The notes under the pieces: model-generated
Databases searched by the model: none
Told to the model about the DNA's origin: nothing
What the model saw: only the letters and a program-made list of their open reading frames with translations
Translations under genes and position numbers: made by a program
Part shown: positions 35,511 through 48,487 of the stretch, piece by piece
How the letters are laid out: each line of letters opens with the position of its first letter
Position numbering within the stretch: position 1 is the stretch's first letter
Assembly: GCA_036927565.1 (NCBI GenBank)
Contig: JAYESD010000002.1
Coordinates: forward strand, 139,383,167-139,447,166
Length of the DNA stretch: 64,000 nucleotides
Source: Tuctoria greenei
Taxonomy: Eukaryota > Streptophyta > Magnoliopsida > Poales > Poaceae
Direction of reading: 5' to 3'

Positions 35511-35616
35511 GGCAGCGGCGGCGTCGGGAGTGGCGGCGTCGGGCGCGCGCAGCGGGGAGAAGAAAAAGCGGTGGGTAAGGAAGAAAAGAGAAGGCGTGCA
35601 CGGGGTAGGTTAAAAT

Positions 35617-35907
35617 ACATAACTTACATCGGCTAAATATTCAACTTACGTCGGTCGATGTAACTTACAACGGCCATCCTATTAGCTGACGTACGTTAAG
35701 GCTTATTTACGTCGGGCCACTTATTTACGTCGGCCTGTTGTCCATGCCGACGTAAGTGATCATTTACTGTTGTCATGCTAGTTACTTATGTCGGCAAGTT
35801 AACTTACTTACATCGGGTTTCTACAGCCGACTTAAGTTAATTAAATTACATCGGCCAGCCGACGTAAATTAAACTGGCCGATGTAAGTATCAGTGTTTCC
35901 TGTAGTG
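35617..35907 (+). repeat. CACTA-1 right subterminal repeats and terminus
   Basis: Copies of ACTTACGTCGG, CCGACGTAAGT and diverged forms lead to the terminal TTCCTGTAGTG. Same motif set as the left end. Confidence 0.88.
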
Positions 35908-38872
35908 GAGAACCGAACGATTTCTCAATAGAACAGCAAAGCTTCGCACTTAAATTCATTTCATTCTTGGAATCATCCTTAAATTTGGTTAGCAGATAGT
36001 TTCTATGTGTACTAAGGAAGCTCCATGCCCAAAAATCCTGAAAGTTATCAACCGAGCATCTTAGATTTCGAGTTTTCGCGGCCGCCGGTTGAAAAACCGC
36101 ACTTCCCCTTCGAACTCAACCTTGCTGGCAATTTCACCCCAATGTAAACCCCAAATCATACTCCTGGTGCTCCCAGGAACCTTCCCGAGTTTTTCTCGAG
36201 CCTATTGAGCCATTTCCGAGCATTTCCGACGAAGGCCGAAACCCTAGCTTCGCCGTCACCATCGCGCTGCCGTCTTCGGCCATCGCTGACGTGATTGGAC
36301 ACTACCATCGGCTTGCGCGGTCGATTTTAGGGTTGAGCGGTCACAGTGAGGCCGAAAGGAGGTCGACGCACCTAAGTCTGGCGAAGCACCGCCGCGGTTT
36401 CGGCGAGAAGCGCCGTCGCGTCGCGAGGTAGACGAAGGCCTATGGGCCCCACTTGTCAGCGCCAATTCGAACGCCCCGGGATCAGCTGCGGCAGTGGATC
36501 CAGTGCGGCTGCGCAGTTGAACACCGTGGCCCCCGGTGTGGCCCAGATGCAATTGGCCCATTCAAATGAAGTGGGACCGGCTCCTTTTATTTGAAATTTC
36601 CAATAGGAAAATAAATCAAGATTCAATCCCAACTTATAAAATCCATAACTTCTAGTAGAATTATCCAAAATTACCCAAATAAATTTTTGTTAGAACCAGC
36701 ATGAAGAATACTGTACAGTGGTTCACTTGAATTTGTATGAAAAGCCATAGAAATTTCTCCATAATTCAGATAAGCAAAATGCTTAAAGAATTTATTCCCA
36801 CAGTTCTGTTAATTGGAAAATTTCCAATTTTGATCAGAACACTATTGTTAATACCTTTGATCTCCAGTAAAAGTTTCAGGCTCTTTAGACTTAAAATACT
36901 AAGTTGATCCAAATTCCAAATCTCTATGTAGTTATAAATTGAGAAAAATGGAAAAATCAATTTCCAAGAATTTACCGGAACTTGAAAAATCAATTTATCC
37001 TTGTAGGAAGCTTAGAAAATAGTGAAACAAATTTTCCTATAACCAGTGAGACCCCCTCCACATGATACAACAGTTGGTAGCCATGATACATCTGCAAAAG
37101 TTTCAACAAAAAATTAGAAAATATTATTGCTTACCATAATTTTTAAGAACAACAAACTTCCTTGATCATCTCCTGTTCTTTGCAAGAGTCTTCTTTATAA
37201 TTTCTAGTATCCACCATAAAAATCCCAAAGCCAATTAAGATAATTATCTTATTTTATCCTAATATACTCACACCACCTTAAGCATATTAATTATTCACAA
37301 AATCATTTATACCTAGTATATGCATATCGTGTAGTAGCTGAAGTCGAGGAGCAGCAGGAAGCCTTGGAGGTCCAGCTGCCAGAAACTAACATAGGCACAG
37401 ACTCGCATTCAGACAAGCCCCGGTTTGCATTTAAGTTCCTTACAGTGTTTTTACAGTTTTTCATTCACCTTACGTTTTCAGATGATTGTGCATTATGTTT
37501 AACGTGTTTGACATCCACTTGCATGACCAATAAATCCTATGGAGTCTTGGGTTGGTCTACGGCCCGTCGAGTAGACACTGCTATGCTTATGCTCATAGGA
37601 ATTCGGTAGAAGTCGAGTAGTTGGAATCTACTCGCGATATAGGAATTTTATCACACGGGAGATTCTGGAATAAGAAAATGGTTTATAAATATGAAATTGA
37701 AACCGAGCAGTGGATAGGATGCAGTGAGACGTGGTCTCATGTGCGTAGCCCTGCTTGTGTCGATTGAGGACCATTTCATGTGCGGTCCTACTGGACAAGC
37801 TTGAATTGTACCGGCGACATACTGGAGGAATGGACTCCAGTAAACTGACGTAGCTTGATACTGGTTTGTTGAAGCATTCTGTTCCGTTTTATAGGCGTGG
37901 GTTGAGGGTAGCAAGGTGTAAATCAGCTGGTGGGTACGTCAGAGTATGCCCCATGCAGTGACCTCCTGCTCGTGACGGATCGACCGGTTTGACATTCGAG
38001 TGTTTAGTGAAAGGTGGCCATATACGACTAGTACTAAATTGTTATGTAGGTACTGCTGAAAGTACTCGCTGGCATTTTTGAAAGTGCGTATGTGTCGTGT
38101 TGTTCCAGGTATGTCCTGATTGCAATCACCGTCCCTCGCGGTAATAGAGTACCACTTGTTCACTGCGTTGTGACATAGTAAATACTGAAGAAGTCAGGAG
38201 AATATGTTATATTGGTTTACAAATTGCTTGGACAACCTTGTTTGGCTTAGAGATAGTACAATTAAAAGTTTACAGTTTCCCCATACTTTACCTGTAATAG
38301 CATTATGTGCTTTGTGATCGTCATATCATCGGCAAAGCGTTTCTTGTTTGATCGTGGAGTCTATGATGTGCTGTGACTGAAGAATGTCATGTGCTAAATA
38401 AAGCATGACTATAAGGATCCACTTGTAGGCGAGTCCTTATGCTTTACTCTACCTATGTTTAGTATTCACCCTTGCATATGTCCAGTGAGACGGGTTAGTC
38501 TTGATGAGCCTTATGCTCACGTTTGCAGAGTTTTTGCAGATTATATGACTGATGACAGGTTTGATGATGAGTCTACACCCCCTACAGGGTTTACAAACGA
38601 GTGGGAACCCTACACACCGCCGTCAATTGTGTGTTGCTAGTGCGAAGTATCCAGGGCATGGATGACTTTGCTTTTGCATAGCTAGTGCTGAGAGCGTAGC
38701 TATGATGTATAGTTCTCTTTCCTTCCGTTAGTAATTTTAAACTTCCGTTGTGCTTTTCAATAAAGACTTGGTATTGTAAATTTTTCTCGTCCTTTTTTTG
38801 TATACTGTTGGGTGTCGCATCGCATGACACCACCCAATGAGATCCTTGGAGGTCGGGATTCCGGTCCCCACA

Positions 38873-40618
38873 GGATCTTCCTGGACTTTCGCCTTAAAAG
38901 ATGGGGTTGCAGTATTTTGAGATGCGATGGGCTAGAAATTGGCTCATCGTCCAACATGATATCGCGTCGGTGCCAAAGGATTAATTGGTTGACAGCCTGC
39001 CCAGAGTCGCGATCCCCTCATGTGTGATGTGGTCTATTTCATAATCTGTATAATCATCATCAACGATCTGAAAAACTTGCACCACATCATAATATAATGG
39101 AAGTGGATTCCTGTTGAAGTCACGATCAGGCTTTGTCATAGCAGTGGCAACCTGTTTGATGTTGTTCCCTGCTCTGCCGATCGGGACAAGAAAACGACAA
39201 GATTTGTCCTTAGGAATATCATCGGCAGCGAACTTATGGGTTGACCCTGAGCCTGGCACAGAACCAACACTGCTAGGGTAGGCAGTTGGAGATACCAATA
39301 GCTCCTTTGGCACGAGAACCATCGCTGTACTCGGTGCCACTAATTGTCCCGATTGTCTAAGTAGTTCCATTATTTCTTGCACATTTTCTTTGACCTTTTC
39401 AGCAATCGTTTCATCAAGTTTTTTTCTTAAACTTCTCATGTCTTCTATATGTGTCTTTATCTTTAGGGTAACCATCTGGCGAAGACATTTGGGAAGAGTC
39501 TGTTCGAACCTGTCCACTGTGTTCAGGGTTTCCTAAGATAGCGGTAAGTTGGTCGTTCTCCCTCTTTGGCTTGAAGAGACCCTTTTGTTACTTTTCAATT
39601 ACTTCTTTCATTTTTTCCTCTACTTCATTAACAGAGTCGAACTTTTCAAGTTTGCCCTCGCTGGTCAAACCTGACCGAGCAAAGATCCAACACTGAGTTC
39701 TCTCATCGCAGCCTTCTAACGGGTGAGGATTGCCCTTATTGGTAATTTTGTCTAATATCTTATTCCATTTCTGGACTTTGGGTGCATATCTGGCAGACCC
39801 CAAGCGATGATAGTATTTGTTCTTTTTGGCAAGCTCTGACCTAGTTGCACTTAGAGCTTTAGCATCAGGTGTGGTCTTTTGGCGAACAAACTCTTGCCAC
39901 TGAGCTTGTGTGATTTTTCCTATCTTCCTCGGGCTAGGGACTTTATCGGTCTTAACATAAGCATTCATTTCACTCTTCCAGCTATGAAACTTCTTGCCGC
40001 AAGAGACTAATGTTGCTTTCTTTACAGCTTCTTCCGTGCCTTTCGGGAACTTGAATTGTTTCTTTATCCTTTCCCACAACTCATTCTTGGTCTCCTTAGG
40101 TAATTTTCTCCAATTCTCGGTTGTGATCGGCACGAGCTCTCTAACAAGAAAACTGCATGCATTTCGGTACTTTGTAACTGAATTTAGTGGTTCTTGGGGA
40201 AGCCCACCTGGACTGACCCTTGTTATGTACATGATGTGGTCCAATGGACCCTTATTGGGACCTAGTTGCCACATTTCCGCTTGAGTGAACCCGAGGATTC
40301 ATCCATTGGAGAACCTTCTGTGGTTTTAGGAGCCGAAGTCACCTCGTTGTCTTTGCAATTAATCTAGGTAGAAAAGAATTATAATACTTCGTATACTTGA
40401 AAACCAACATTAACTTGAACTGCTAAAGTTAAGATTCGTGATCCATACCACGTCGGCAGGATCATATTCCGGGTCGAGATCCTCTGAAGTCTTTTTAACT
40501 TTTATATTAGGAAAAGGATCCGATGGACTGTGAATGGAGTCTGAACTGCTAGGTGAGTAAACTCCATATTGTCTTCTTTATTGTTACTACCAGCACGAGT
40601 CTTCTTACGGCTTTCCAT
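38873..40618 (-). pseudogene. Ptta/En/Spm-type transposase gene of CACTA-2, 3' end cut off
   Basis: An ATG at 40618 starts MESRKKTRAGSNNKEDN, followed (after a frame change or splice) by KTSEDLDPEYDPADVV and an intron near 40440-40370. The main block 40274-39588 reads DHIMYITRVSPGGLPQEPLN, NELWERIKKQFKFP, GKKFHSWKSEMNAYVK and NPHPLEGCDERTQCWIFARS. A second block (39517-38981) holds a DUF8039-like segment (CRFLVPIGRAGNNIKQVATA, LYYDVVQVFQIVDDDYTDYE). A frameshift near 39000 precedes a tail (ILWHRRDIMLDDEPISS) that continues to the Tekay junction. The family is widespread beside TNP2 in grass CACTA elements; its role is thought to be regulatory. Confidence 0.8.
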
Positions 40619-41447
40619 GCTAGAACTAATAAGACAAAAAATATAATGAATGGCATGTTAACTCTACATGAAGTGTTGCATGAAGAAAAAGATGGAAGCA
40701 TTCTAGGGTTTGATAAGGCATTCTTGGGTTTAAGGTGACTGACCAAGGTGATTGACCAAGTTCCATTCTAGGGTCTGAGACGACTAACCAAGGCATTAGC
40801 TAGTCATGTGTATTGCTTGTATCAAAAGCCGACAAGAACAATTATATCAACAATTAAACAATAACAATTCACAACTCACAATGTTTTCAAGTCGCCTACC
40901 CACTGACTAGGTTGACTAGGATGACTAATCATCGACTAGGGCGACTAATCGATCCTAGTCGACCCTAGTCGGTCCTCTAATCGTCCAGGCCATTTTTCCT
41001 CTTAATCATCTCATGATCACAACATAGTAGTCGACAACATTGTATATATCACAAGCACACAAATAAACCACATGTTTAGAATTAAAGGTTTAAATAGTGC
41101 ATACAAGAATTTAGAATATTTTTTAAATGTATACATGTCTATTGGGCAATGACGCTGTTAAACTTGCAAGGAACACATCTTCCACTAAAGGTTCAAGTTC
41201 ACATTAAACTATCACTATGCAATGAAAATCGACATTTGAAAACAACAAGAGTCTAACAATGCCTACCCACAACACCATCGGCACCAGTAATGTCATGTGA
41301 AAATAACATCTTACAAACACTTCGCAAAATAAAAACTAACCCAAACCTTCATGGGACGGCTAGGGTTCAAAAACTTGAGGAAATATATACACCTAGGGCG
41401 GCACAGTTCATCTTCTTTAGGCGACGGACCAAGGCACCTAGGGTTCC
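40619..41447. other. Non-coding upstream/intron region of the Ptta-type gene
   Basis: AT-rich. One notable patch at 40905-40985 repeats GACTAGG and CGACTA words about nine times. No coding frame supported. Probably first intron and leader of the gene starting near 41800. Confidence 0.45.
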
Positions 41448-41820
41448 AAAACTTTGATTAAGGAAATCTATGCAAGGCACCATTTGACTCGGCCGGCGGC
41501 GAGGGTCGGGATTGTCGGAGCTGAGGGAGAGGAGGGATGCAGCACAGGTACAAAGGAGGGAAGGCCGATGCTCGGCGGCGATGGCGAGGGCAAAATCGAC
41601 GTACCTGGAAGTGGCGATGGCGAAGCACGACCGCGTCAGTGAAGCTCGGCGTACCTGGAAACGGCGAGGGCGAAGCTCGGTGGCGACGGGGAAGCTTGGT
41701 GGCGACGGGTGAAGCTCGGCGGCAAGAGCAACGAAGACTTGGCAGCAAACGAAATTTTGGCAGCCTGACAGCGTCTAAGTGATTTCGCCCGGGTTAGATT
41801 TTTCCAACGCAGCCGAGGGC
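41448..41820 (-). other. GC-rich leader / possible first exon of the Ptta-type gene
   Basis: Minus-strand sequence downstream of the TATA box at 41821-41828. It is rich in GGCGACGG-type words (plus-strand GGCGATGGCGAGGGC) recurring about every 50 bases. Open frames exist on both strands but show no family match I recognise. Confidence 0.45.
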
Positions 41821-41828
41821 TATATATA
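41821..41828 (-). promoter_or_regulatory. TATA box of the minus-strand CACTA-2 gene
   Basis: Minus strand reads GGCGTCTATATATAGCCCTC, followed by AAAAATCTAACC and later GGCTGCCAAAATTT. The plus-strand promoter at 44471 has the same three blocks in the same order, pointing the other way. Confidence 0.7.
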
Positions 41829-42718
41829 GACGCCTATCTTCTCAGGCAGTTACTAAGTACCAACCATCTGAGAAGATGATTATCTCAGACGGGTGGTAAT
41901 TACCAACCGCCTGCAAAGATTAAATTATCTTAGGCGGTTGGTAAGTAACAACGCCTGAGATAACCTTATTCCAGCCGGTTATTCAGTACCAACCGCCTAA
42001 GAAGAAATTTATGTAAGCTTAATTAATATTCTTGATTAAATGTGGGGCCTTTCAAAAACCCAAATTACACTTTCTTGTAATATGATTGAGTATTAAAGGT
42101 TACCATTAAATTTCACTTCATAAATCACTTTAAATTTGTCAGCACATAAAAAACATATAACAATTGCTATTTGTCATTTTTCTATCTTGATGAATATAAT
42201 TATTTTTCCATTTAGTTTTTCAATGGGCCTTTTTAGTCATCATACCAACCTCTATGAATTTTTTCAAATTTATTAAATTTTTTTTTGTAGCTATGTGTGT
42301 TCAAAATTTGATGAATGTCTCATATGTATATGAGCATTTATGTTAGAATGATGGATAATTTGAATTTTGACATGTTGGAATGCTTTAAAAAGTTTAAGAA
42401 AATTCATACATGTATAAATAATACAAATATGTTCATACAATCCAATTTCAATGAAAGATCCCTTTTTTTAAGAGATACACAAATGTAGATAATATGTGAG
42501 TATAAATTAATTTGATACTTACCAAAAAATTACAATGTTAGCTATGCAAGTTTTAAAATATTTGGTCCAGGTAGTAGATTTTAATTTCTGAAAAATACAG
42601 AGGAAAGAATCATCGAATTTGGACTCAATTTGCAGAATCTATACATGGTTGAGTATTTATATTGGAATCAAAATAAAAAAGAAGCAAGGGAAAAGAAAAC
42701 TAAAGAACAGGCTTGGGC

Positions 42719-42797
42719 AATTATCTCAGGCGGTTGGTAAGTAACGACCGCCTGAGATAACCTTTTCTCATGTGGTTATTCATTACTAACCGCCTGA
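42719..42797. repeat. Paired hairpins between spacer units 1 and 2
   Basis: TTATCTCAGGCGGT pairs with ACCGCCTGAGATAA across a 12-base loop, then immediately TCATGTGGTTATT pairs imperfectly with AACCGCCTGAGAA. The same pair recurs near 41928-42003, 43498-43580 and 44298-44378. Confidence 0.88.
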
Positions 42798-44340
42798 GAA
42801 GAAATTTATGTAAGCTTAATTAATATTCTTGATTAAATGTGGGACCTTTCAAAAGCCCAAATTCCACTTTCTTGTAATATGACTGAGTATTAAAAGTTAC
42901 CATTAATTTCACTTCATAAATCCCTTTAAATTGGTCAGAACATAAAAAACATATAACAATTGCTATTTATCATTTTTCTATATTGATGAATATAATGATT
43001 TTTCATTTAGTTTTTCAATGGACCTTTTTAGTCATCATACCAACCTCTATGATTTTTTTCAGATTTTTTTTAAAAAAATTTGTATCTATGTTTGTTCAAA
43101 ATTTGATGAATGCCTCATATGTATATGAGCATTTTGATTAGAATGATGGATAATTTGAATTTTGATAAAGTTTAAGAAAATTCATACATGTATAAATAAT
43201 ACAAATATGTTCATACAATCCAATTTCAGTGAAGGATCCCCTTTTTTATGAGATACACAAATGTGAATATTATGTGAGTATAAATTAATTTGATATTTAC
43301 CAAAACATTACAATGTTAGCTATACAAGTTTTAAAATATTTGGTACAGGTAGTAGACGTTAATTTTTGAAAAATATAGAAGAAAGAATCATTGAATTTGG
43401 ACTCAATTTGCAGAATCAATACATGTTTAAGTATTTATATTGGAATCTAAATAAAATAGAAGCAAAGGAAAAGAAAACTGAAGAACAGGCTCGGGCAATT
43501 ATCTTAGACGGTTGATAAGTAAGAACCGCCTGAGATAACCTTTTCTCAGGCCGTTATTCAGTACCAACCGCCTGAGAAGAAATTTATGTAAGCTTAATTA
43601 ATATTCTTGATTAAATGTGGGGCCTTTCAAAAGCCCAAATTCCACTTTCTTGTAATATGATTGAGTATTAAAGGTTACCATTAAATTTCACTTCATAAAT
43701 TGGTTAGAACATAAAAAACATATAACAATTGCTATTTGTCATTTTTCTATCTTCATGAATGATTTTTCCATTTAGTTTTTCAATGGACCTTTTTAGTCAT
43801 CATACCAACCTCTATGAATTTTTTTAGATTTTTTAAATTTGTTTGTATCTATGTGTGTTCAAAATTTGATGAGTGCCTCATATAAAATTTGATGAATGCC
43901 TCATATGTATATGAGCATTTTGGTTAGAATGATGGATAGTTTGAATTTTGACATGTTGGAATGCTTTAAAAATTTTAAGAAAATTCATACATGTATAAAT
44001 AATACAAATATTTTCACACAATCCAATTTCAGTGAAGGATCTTTTTTTAGGAGATACACAAATGTGAATAATATGTGAGTATAAATTAATTTGATATTTA
44101 CCAAACATTACAATATTAGCTATACAAGTTTTAAAATATTTGGTCCAGGTAGTAGATGTTATTTTTTGAAAAATATAGAAGAAAGAATTATCGAATTTGG
44201 ACTCAATTTGCAGAATCTATACATGTTTGAGTATTTATATTGGAATCTAAATAAAAAAAGCAAGGGAAAAGAAAACTAAAGAACAAGCTCGGGCAGTTAT
44301 CTTAGGCTGTTGTTAAGTAATAACCGCCTGAGATAACCTT

Positions 44341-44378
44341 CTTCTCAGGCGGTTATCCAGTACCAACCGCCTGAGAAG
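44341..44378. repeat. Perfect 14-bp hairpin of the CAGGCGG motif
   Basis: CTTCTCAGGCGGTT (44341-44354) and AACCGCCTGAGAAG (44365-44378) are exact reverse complements across a 10-base loop, about 100 bases upstream of the TNP2-side TATA box. Related CACAGGCGGTT copies follow at 44426 and occur again at the right end of the element. Confidence 0.92.
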
Positions 44379-44470
44379 CAGTTAAGAACCACCTGAAAAA
44401 ACCGCCTGAACTTTATTTATTTTTATCACAGGCGGTTGTTTCTTTAAAAACGGCCTGTGAAACCGACGCC

Positions 44471-44478
44471 TATATAAA
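44471..44478 (+). promoter_or_regulatory. TATA box of the plus-strand TNP2 gene
   Basis: GACGCCTATATAAAGACCCC, followed by AAAAAATCTAACC at about 44500 and GGCTGCCAAAATTTTCC at about 44535, mirroring the minus-strand promoter at 41821. Transcription would run into the TNP2 reading frame at 45107. Confidence 0.7.
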
Positions 44479-44687
44479 GACCCCTCGAGGACCACAAAAA
44501 ATCTAACCTTGGAGATTTTCCATCGACGCCGCTAGGCTGCCAAAATTTTCCACCGTGCACCGGCCGATACTTCATTCATCAGTTGATCAAGCTTCGAAAA
44601 GAGAAAATGTTAGAAGAGACTTCTTCTTTACTATCATGTTTTTAATTTATTCTGTTTTCATTTCGTTTTGTTGTGTTGGCATATGCC

Positions 44688-44715
44688 TCCACCCCCCCCC
44701 CCCCCCCCCCCCCGC
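44688..44715. repeat. Poly-C run in the TNP2 leader
   Basis: About 24 C with one G, in the presumed 5' leader or first intron. Length may be unreliable in assemblies. The rest of 44500-45100 shows no coding frame. Confidence 0.9.
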
Positions 44716-45106
44716 CCCCACCACTTGAGATTTGTAGTAGATTTGAATGATTAAAGGTTGAAAGATGTAGTTTAGTCTCCCCCTGAGCTCACCCATGAAT
44801 TTTACAGAACAAGAAGTAGATTAGAAGGATTAAAGGTTGAAGATGAATACATGCACATCACGTGTTCGATGAAATGTTTCAATGAATAAGCGTAACTTCA
44901 AAAATCCATTATGGCCACTAGGAAGCTTAGGAAATTATGAAACAAATTTTCTTGAAACCCTGATGAACATAACTACATGATACCAGTATATATACACTCA
45001 TATGATACATGTTTGTTATGTCTCTGTAAATTTATTTTATAGAAGACCTTTAGGTCATATATGTGGTCAAATTTTGTAAATCTGGCAAAAAAATTATTAT
45101 TGAAGC

Positions 45107-48100
45107 ATGGACCATCGAGCGTGGATATATAACATGCCAAGACCCAACCCTATGTACATTCATAATATTGCAAATTTTATTGAAGCATCCAAGAAACATG
45201 CGAAGTTGCAAAAGATAGATGACATATTATGTCCATGTATCCACTGTGAAAATTAAATTGCTTGGATAGATACTATAGTAATCCAATCTCATTTGGTCAA
45301 AAGAGGTTTCAGAAAAAACAACACAATATGGACAGAGCATGGTGAGTTAGATACACATAAAGTAGATAAAGATGATAAGAGAGGTTCAGATGACGATAAT
45401 GTTCATATCAATGATGGTAGTGACAATCAAGATGGTGATGATGATGATGAGTTCGATTGTGAGGAGATGTTGCGTCACATTGAAACATATGTATTGACTT
45501 TGATGGGAGCAAGTAAAGGTTTAAGTAAAATGGAGACATTGTAGAATGCAGCGACGGAGCTTTTATATGATGAATCAAACGGTTGTGGTAAAGAGTTTAC
45601 TACATTGCGTGCAATCCTAGAACTACTAAAGTTGAAAGCCACACACGGATAGTCCAATTGTCGTTTCTCTGATGTTTTGAAACTTTTGACAGAAATTCTT
45701 CCAAATCCAAATAAACTGCCCAGAAGCACTTATAAAGCAAAGAAACTTCTTTGCCCGATGACACTAGGTGTGATAAAAATACACGCTTGTGTGAACCATT
45801 GTATTCTGTTTCGCAAAGAGCATGAGCTCGCAACTAGATGCCCCATCTGTGGTTTTAGTAGATATAAGAAGGACTACAATCACCAGTATGTTACCAACAT
45901 GAAAAAGTCTCAGAAGAATAAGAAGTTTATTATTGGTCCTGAAGGTGATGATGACGATAATTCTGGCGATGCAGACGAGAAGAATAAGAGAAAAATTCCT
46001 GCCTTAGTGATGTGGTACCTTCTGGTAATTGATCGCTTGAAGCGTTTGTTCTCAAACCCTAGGAAGGCTGAACTTATGCATTGGCATTCCGAGCAGTGCA
46101 AGAAGAATGAAAAACATATTCGACACCCTGGTGATGCAACACAGTGGAAAAGTTTTGATATTCAGTATCCAGAATTTGCAAAGGAAATCTAGAATGTAAG
46201 GTTTGCCTTGGATACAAACGGAATGAATCCATTTGGTGAAAAAAGGAGCATACACAGCACATGGCCCGTGGTTTTAACGATGTACAACCTACCGATGTGT
46301 TTGTGTCACAAAAGGAAATATATCTTGTTATATGTTCTTATCCAAGGTCCGAAACAATCTGGCATCGAAATTGATGTGTTCTTGGAACCTTTAATGGGAG
46401 ATATGGAGAATTTGTAGAATGAAATGGTACGTACATGGGATGAGTACAAGCAGGAGTATTCCACGCTAAGAGCGATGATATTCGTTACCGTGCATGATTA
46501 TCCCGAACTGTTTGCATTATCGGGACAAATGAAAGGGAAGAATGATTGTGTAAGGTACGTGGATAGAACAGGATTTATATACCTCACTTCATCTGGAAAG
46601 ACGGTGTACATGAGACACCGGCGGTTCTTGATAGATAAACACAAGTATAGGAAGATGAAAGAACAATTTGATAACAAAATCGAAAAAGATACTGCACCAA
46701 AACCTTACAGTGGAAAACTTGTGTTCGAAATGGTCAAGAACATTCATATTGCTTTCGGTAAGGGCAAAAAATGTAAAGGAATCAAGAGAAAGAAAATTAC
46801 ATCTTCGGGTGATACAACTGACATGGCTTTCAAGAAAGAATCAATTTTTTTCAAATATCTTCCGTATTGGAAGAATATGGAATTTTGCCATGGTATTGAT
46901 TTGATGCATGTTAAAAGAATGTATTTGACAGCATCATTGGGACCTTGTTAGACATGCCGAGGAAAACAAAGGACGAATTAAATTCACATGTGGACCTAGT
47001 AAATCTTGATTTGAGACCAGAGCTTCATCCAGTAGAAAAGGCAAACGGGAAGCATTACCTTCCCCCAACCAGCTACAACTTGATACTAGTAGAGAAAAAA
47101 GCAATTTGCGAATGCTTGCGTGGGATCAAAGTACCCACGAGTTCTTCCAATATCCGCAAACTAGTCTCGATGAAAGACTTGTCTTTATTCGGCTATAATT
47201 CTCATGACTGTCACATGATGATGACAGTGTTCCTTGCCATTGCAATAAGAGTCATCAAAATTGAGCATATAAAAGTTTTCATCACACGTTTGTGTTACTT
47301 CTTCAACACGGTATCGCAAAAGGTGATAGCACATGAAAATTTGGACTATCTGAAAACATACATCGTCGAGACTATGTGCAAGCTTGAGATGTGTTTCCCA
47401 CCATCCTTTTTTGATATGCAAGTACACCTAATCATTCATCTTGTTGATCAGATAAAAGCATTGAGCCTACTATATTTACATCATATGTTTTCATTGGAGA
47501 GATATTTAGGAGTATTAAAAGGTTATGTGCGGAACTGTGCTCACCCAGAGGGTTCAATTATGGAAGGATACACCACTGAAGAAGTAATTGAGGGTTGCGC
47601 TGATTACATCAAAGATAGAAAACCAATAGGTGTGCCTATACCAGTACATGAGGGTAGACTGCGTGGGGGAGGCAAAGTGGGCAAGAAAACTTTTATCGTT
47701 CAGGATTACAAGAATTTACACTGTGCACATTTTGGTGTACTACAACAGCTCGCAATAGCTGAGTCGTACATCGAGGAACGCCAAATTGAGCTTCGCGTAA
47801 AAAACCAAGACCGCACAGAGGACTGTGTCATGAAAGAGCACATAAGATGTTTCACGGAATGGTTAATGGACAAAAATATACCATACGGATACTCTATAGA
47901 AGAGGCAACAATGAAGAAGTTAGCTTCTGGCCCATCTGCTTTGGTGACATCATGGCAAGCATAGGATATCAATGGCTTCACATTTTACACTAAAAAAAGA
48001 TGATAAGAGTGTTGCACAATATAGTGGTATTTATATTGAGGCTTATGATTCACAAGAGCGGAAGACCACATATTTCGGGTTCATAGAGGAAATATGGGAA

Positions 48101-48487
48101 CTCAATTATGGCGAAAGAATGGTAATGCCCGTATCTGAGTGCCAATGGGTCAAACACCCTGATGGTATGAAAGTGGACAATTACGGGCTAACACTGGTAG
48201 ACTTTAATAAAATGGGTTATAAAGATGACCTGTGGGTTCTCGCCGATAGTGTTGCACAAGTTTTTTATGTATAAGATCCAGAAACTGAGAAGATGCACGT
48301 AGTTGTTTCTGGAAAGAAAAATATTGTTGGGGTTGAGGATGTGGGAGATAATGAAGAGGAATATAATCAGTATGAAGAGATGTACCTTTTCAACAAATCA
48401 GAAAACATCAAGTGCATAGAGAGAAGCATTGAAAAGGATATGAAACCCTACATGCGAGAAGATGTCAATGCTAGAAAAAATATATGA
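45107..48487 (+). pseudogene. TNP2 transposase (Transposase_21 + DUF4218 + DUF4216), decayed
   Basis: The ATG at 45107 starts the transposase-associated domain (MDHRAWIYNMPRPNPMYIHN, ending CPCIHCEN then a stop). Then come an acidic linker (DNQDGDDDDEFDCEEM), the TNP2 start (LPNPNKLPRSTYKAKKLLCP, RCPICGF), core blocks (LMHWHSEQCKKNEKHIRHPG, WPVVLTMYNLPMCLCHKRKY, ELFALSGQMKGKNDCVRYVD), the boundary MEFCHGIDLMHVKRM, DUF4218 (46960-47700; FPPSFFDMQVHLIIHLVDQI, SLERYLGVLKGYVRNCAHPE) and DUF4216 (from 47960; FGFIEEIWELNYGERMVMPV). Domain order is typical of CACTA TNP2. Stops at 45254, 45542, 46190 and 46415, a frameshift near 46930 and one in an A run at 47983-47989 show it is not functional. Confidence 0.92.

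Larger units (their letters stand above)
41835..44460. repeat. Central spacer of CACTA-2: three tandem copies of a 0.78-kb unit bordered by hairpins
   Basis: Units begin AGAAATTTATGTAAGCTTAA at about 42001, 42800 and 43578 and are about 780-800 bases long. Each unit ends GAACAGGCTCGGGCA or similar and is followed by two hairpins built on TCTCAGGCGGTT / AACCGCCTGAGA. The unit has no coding capacity (AT-rich). One 80-base part (GATGAATGCCTCATAT) is locally duplicated in unit 3 near 43865-43905. Confidence 0.92.

Noticed and set aside
35113..35601. 162-codon Pro/Ser-rich frame on the minus strand and Gly-rich frames on the plus strand
   Set aside because: Low-complexity G/C tract with no domain, and both strands are open at once. 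I treat it as a composition by-product, though a leader exon cannot be excluded.
41454..41782. Arg-rich frames on both strands near the minus-strand CACTA-2 promoter
   Set aside because: Caused by GGCGACGG-type repeats; no homology recognised. Kept only as leader sequence.
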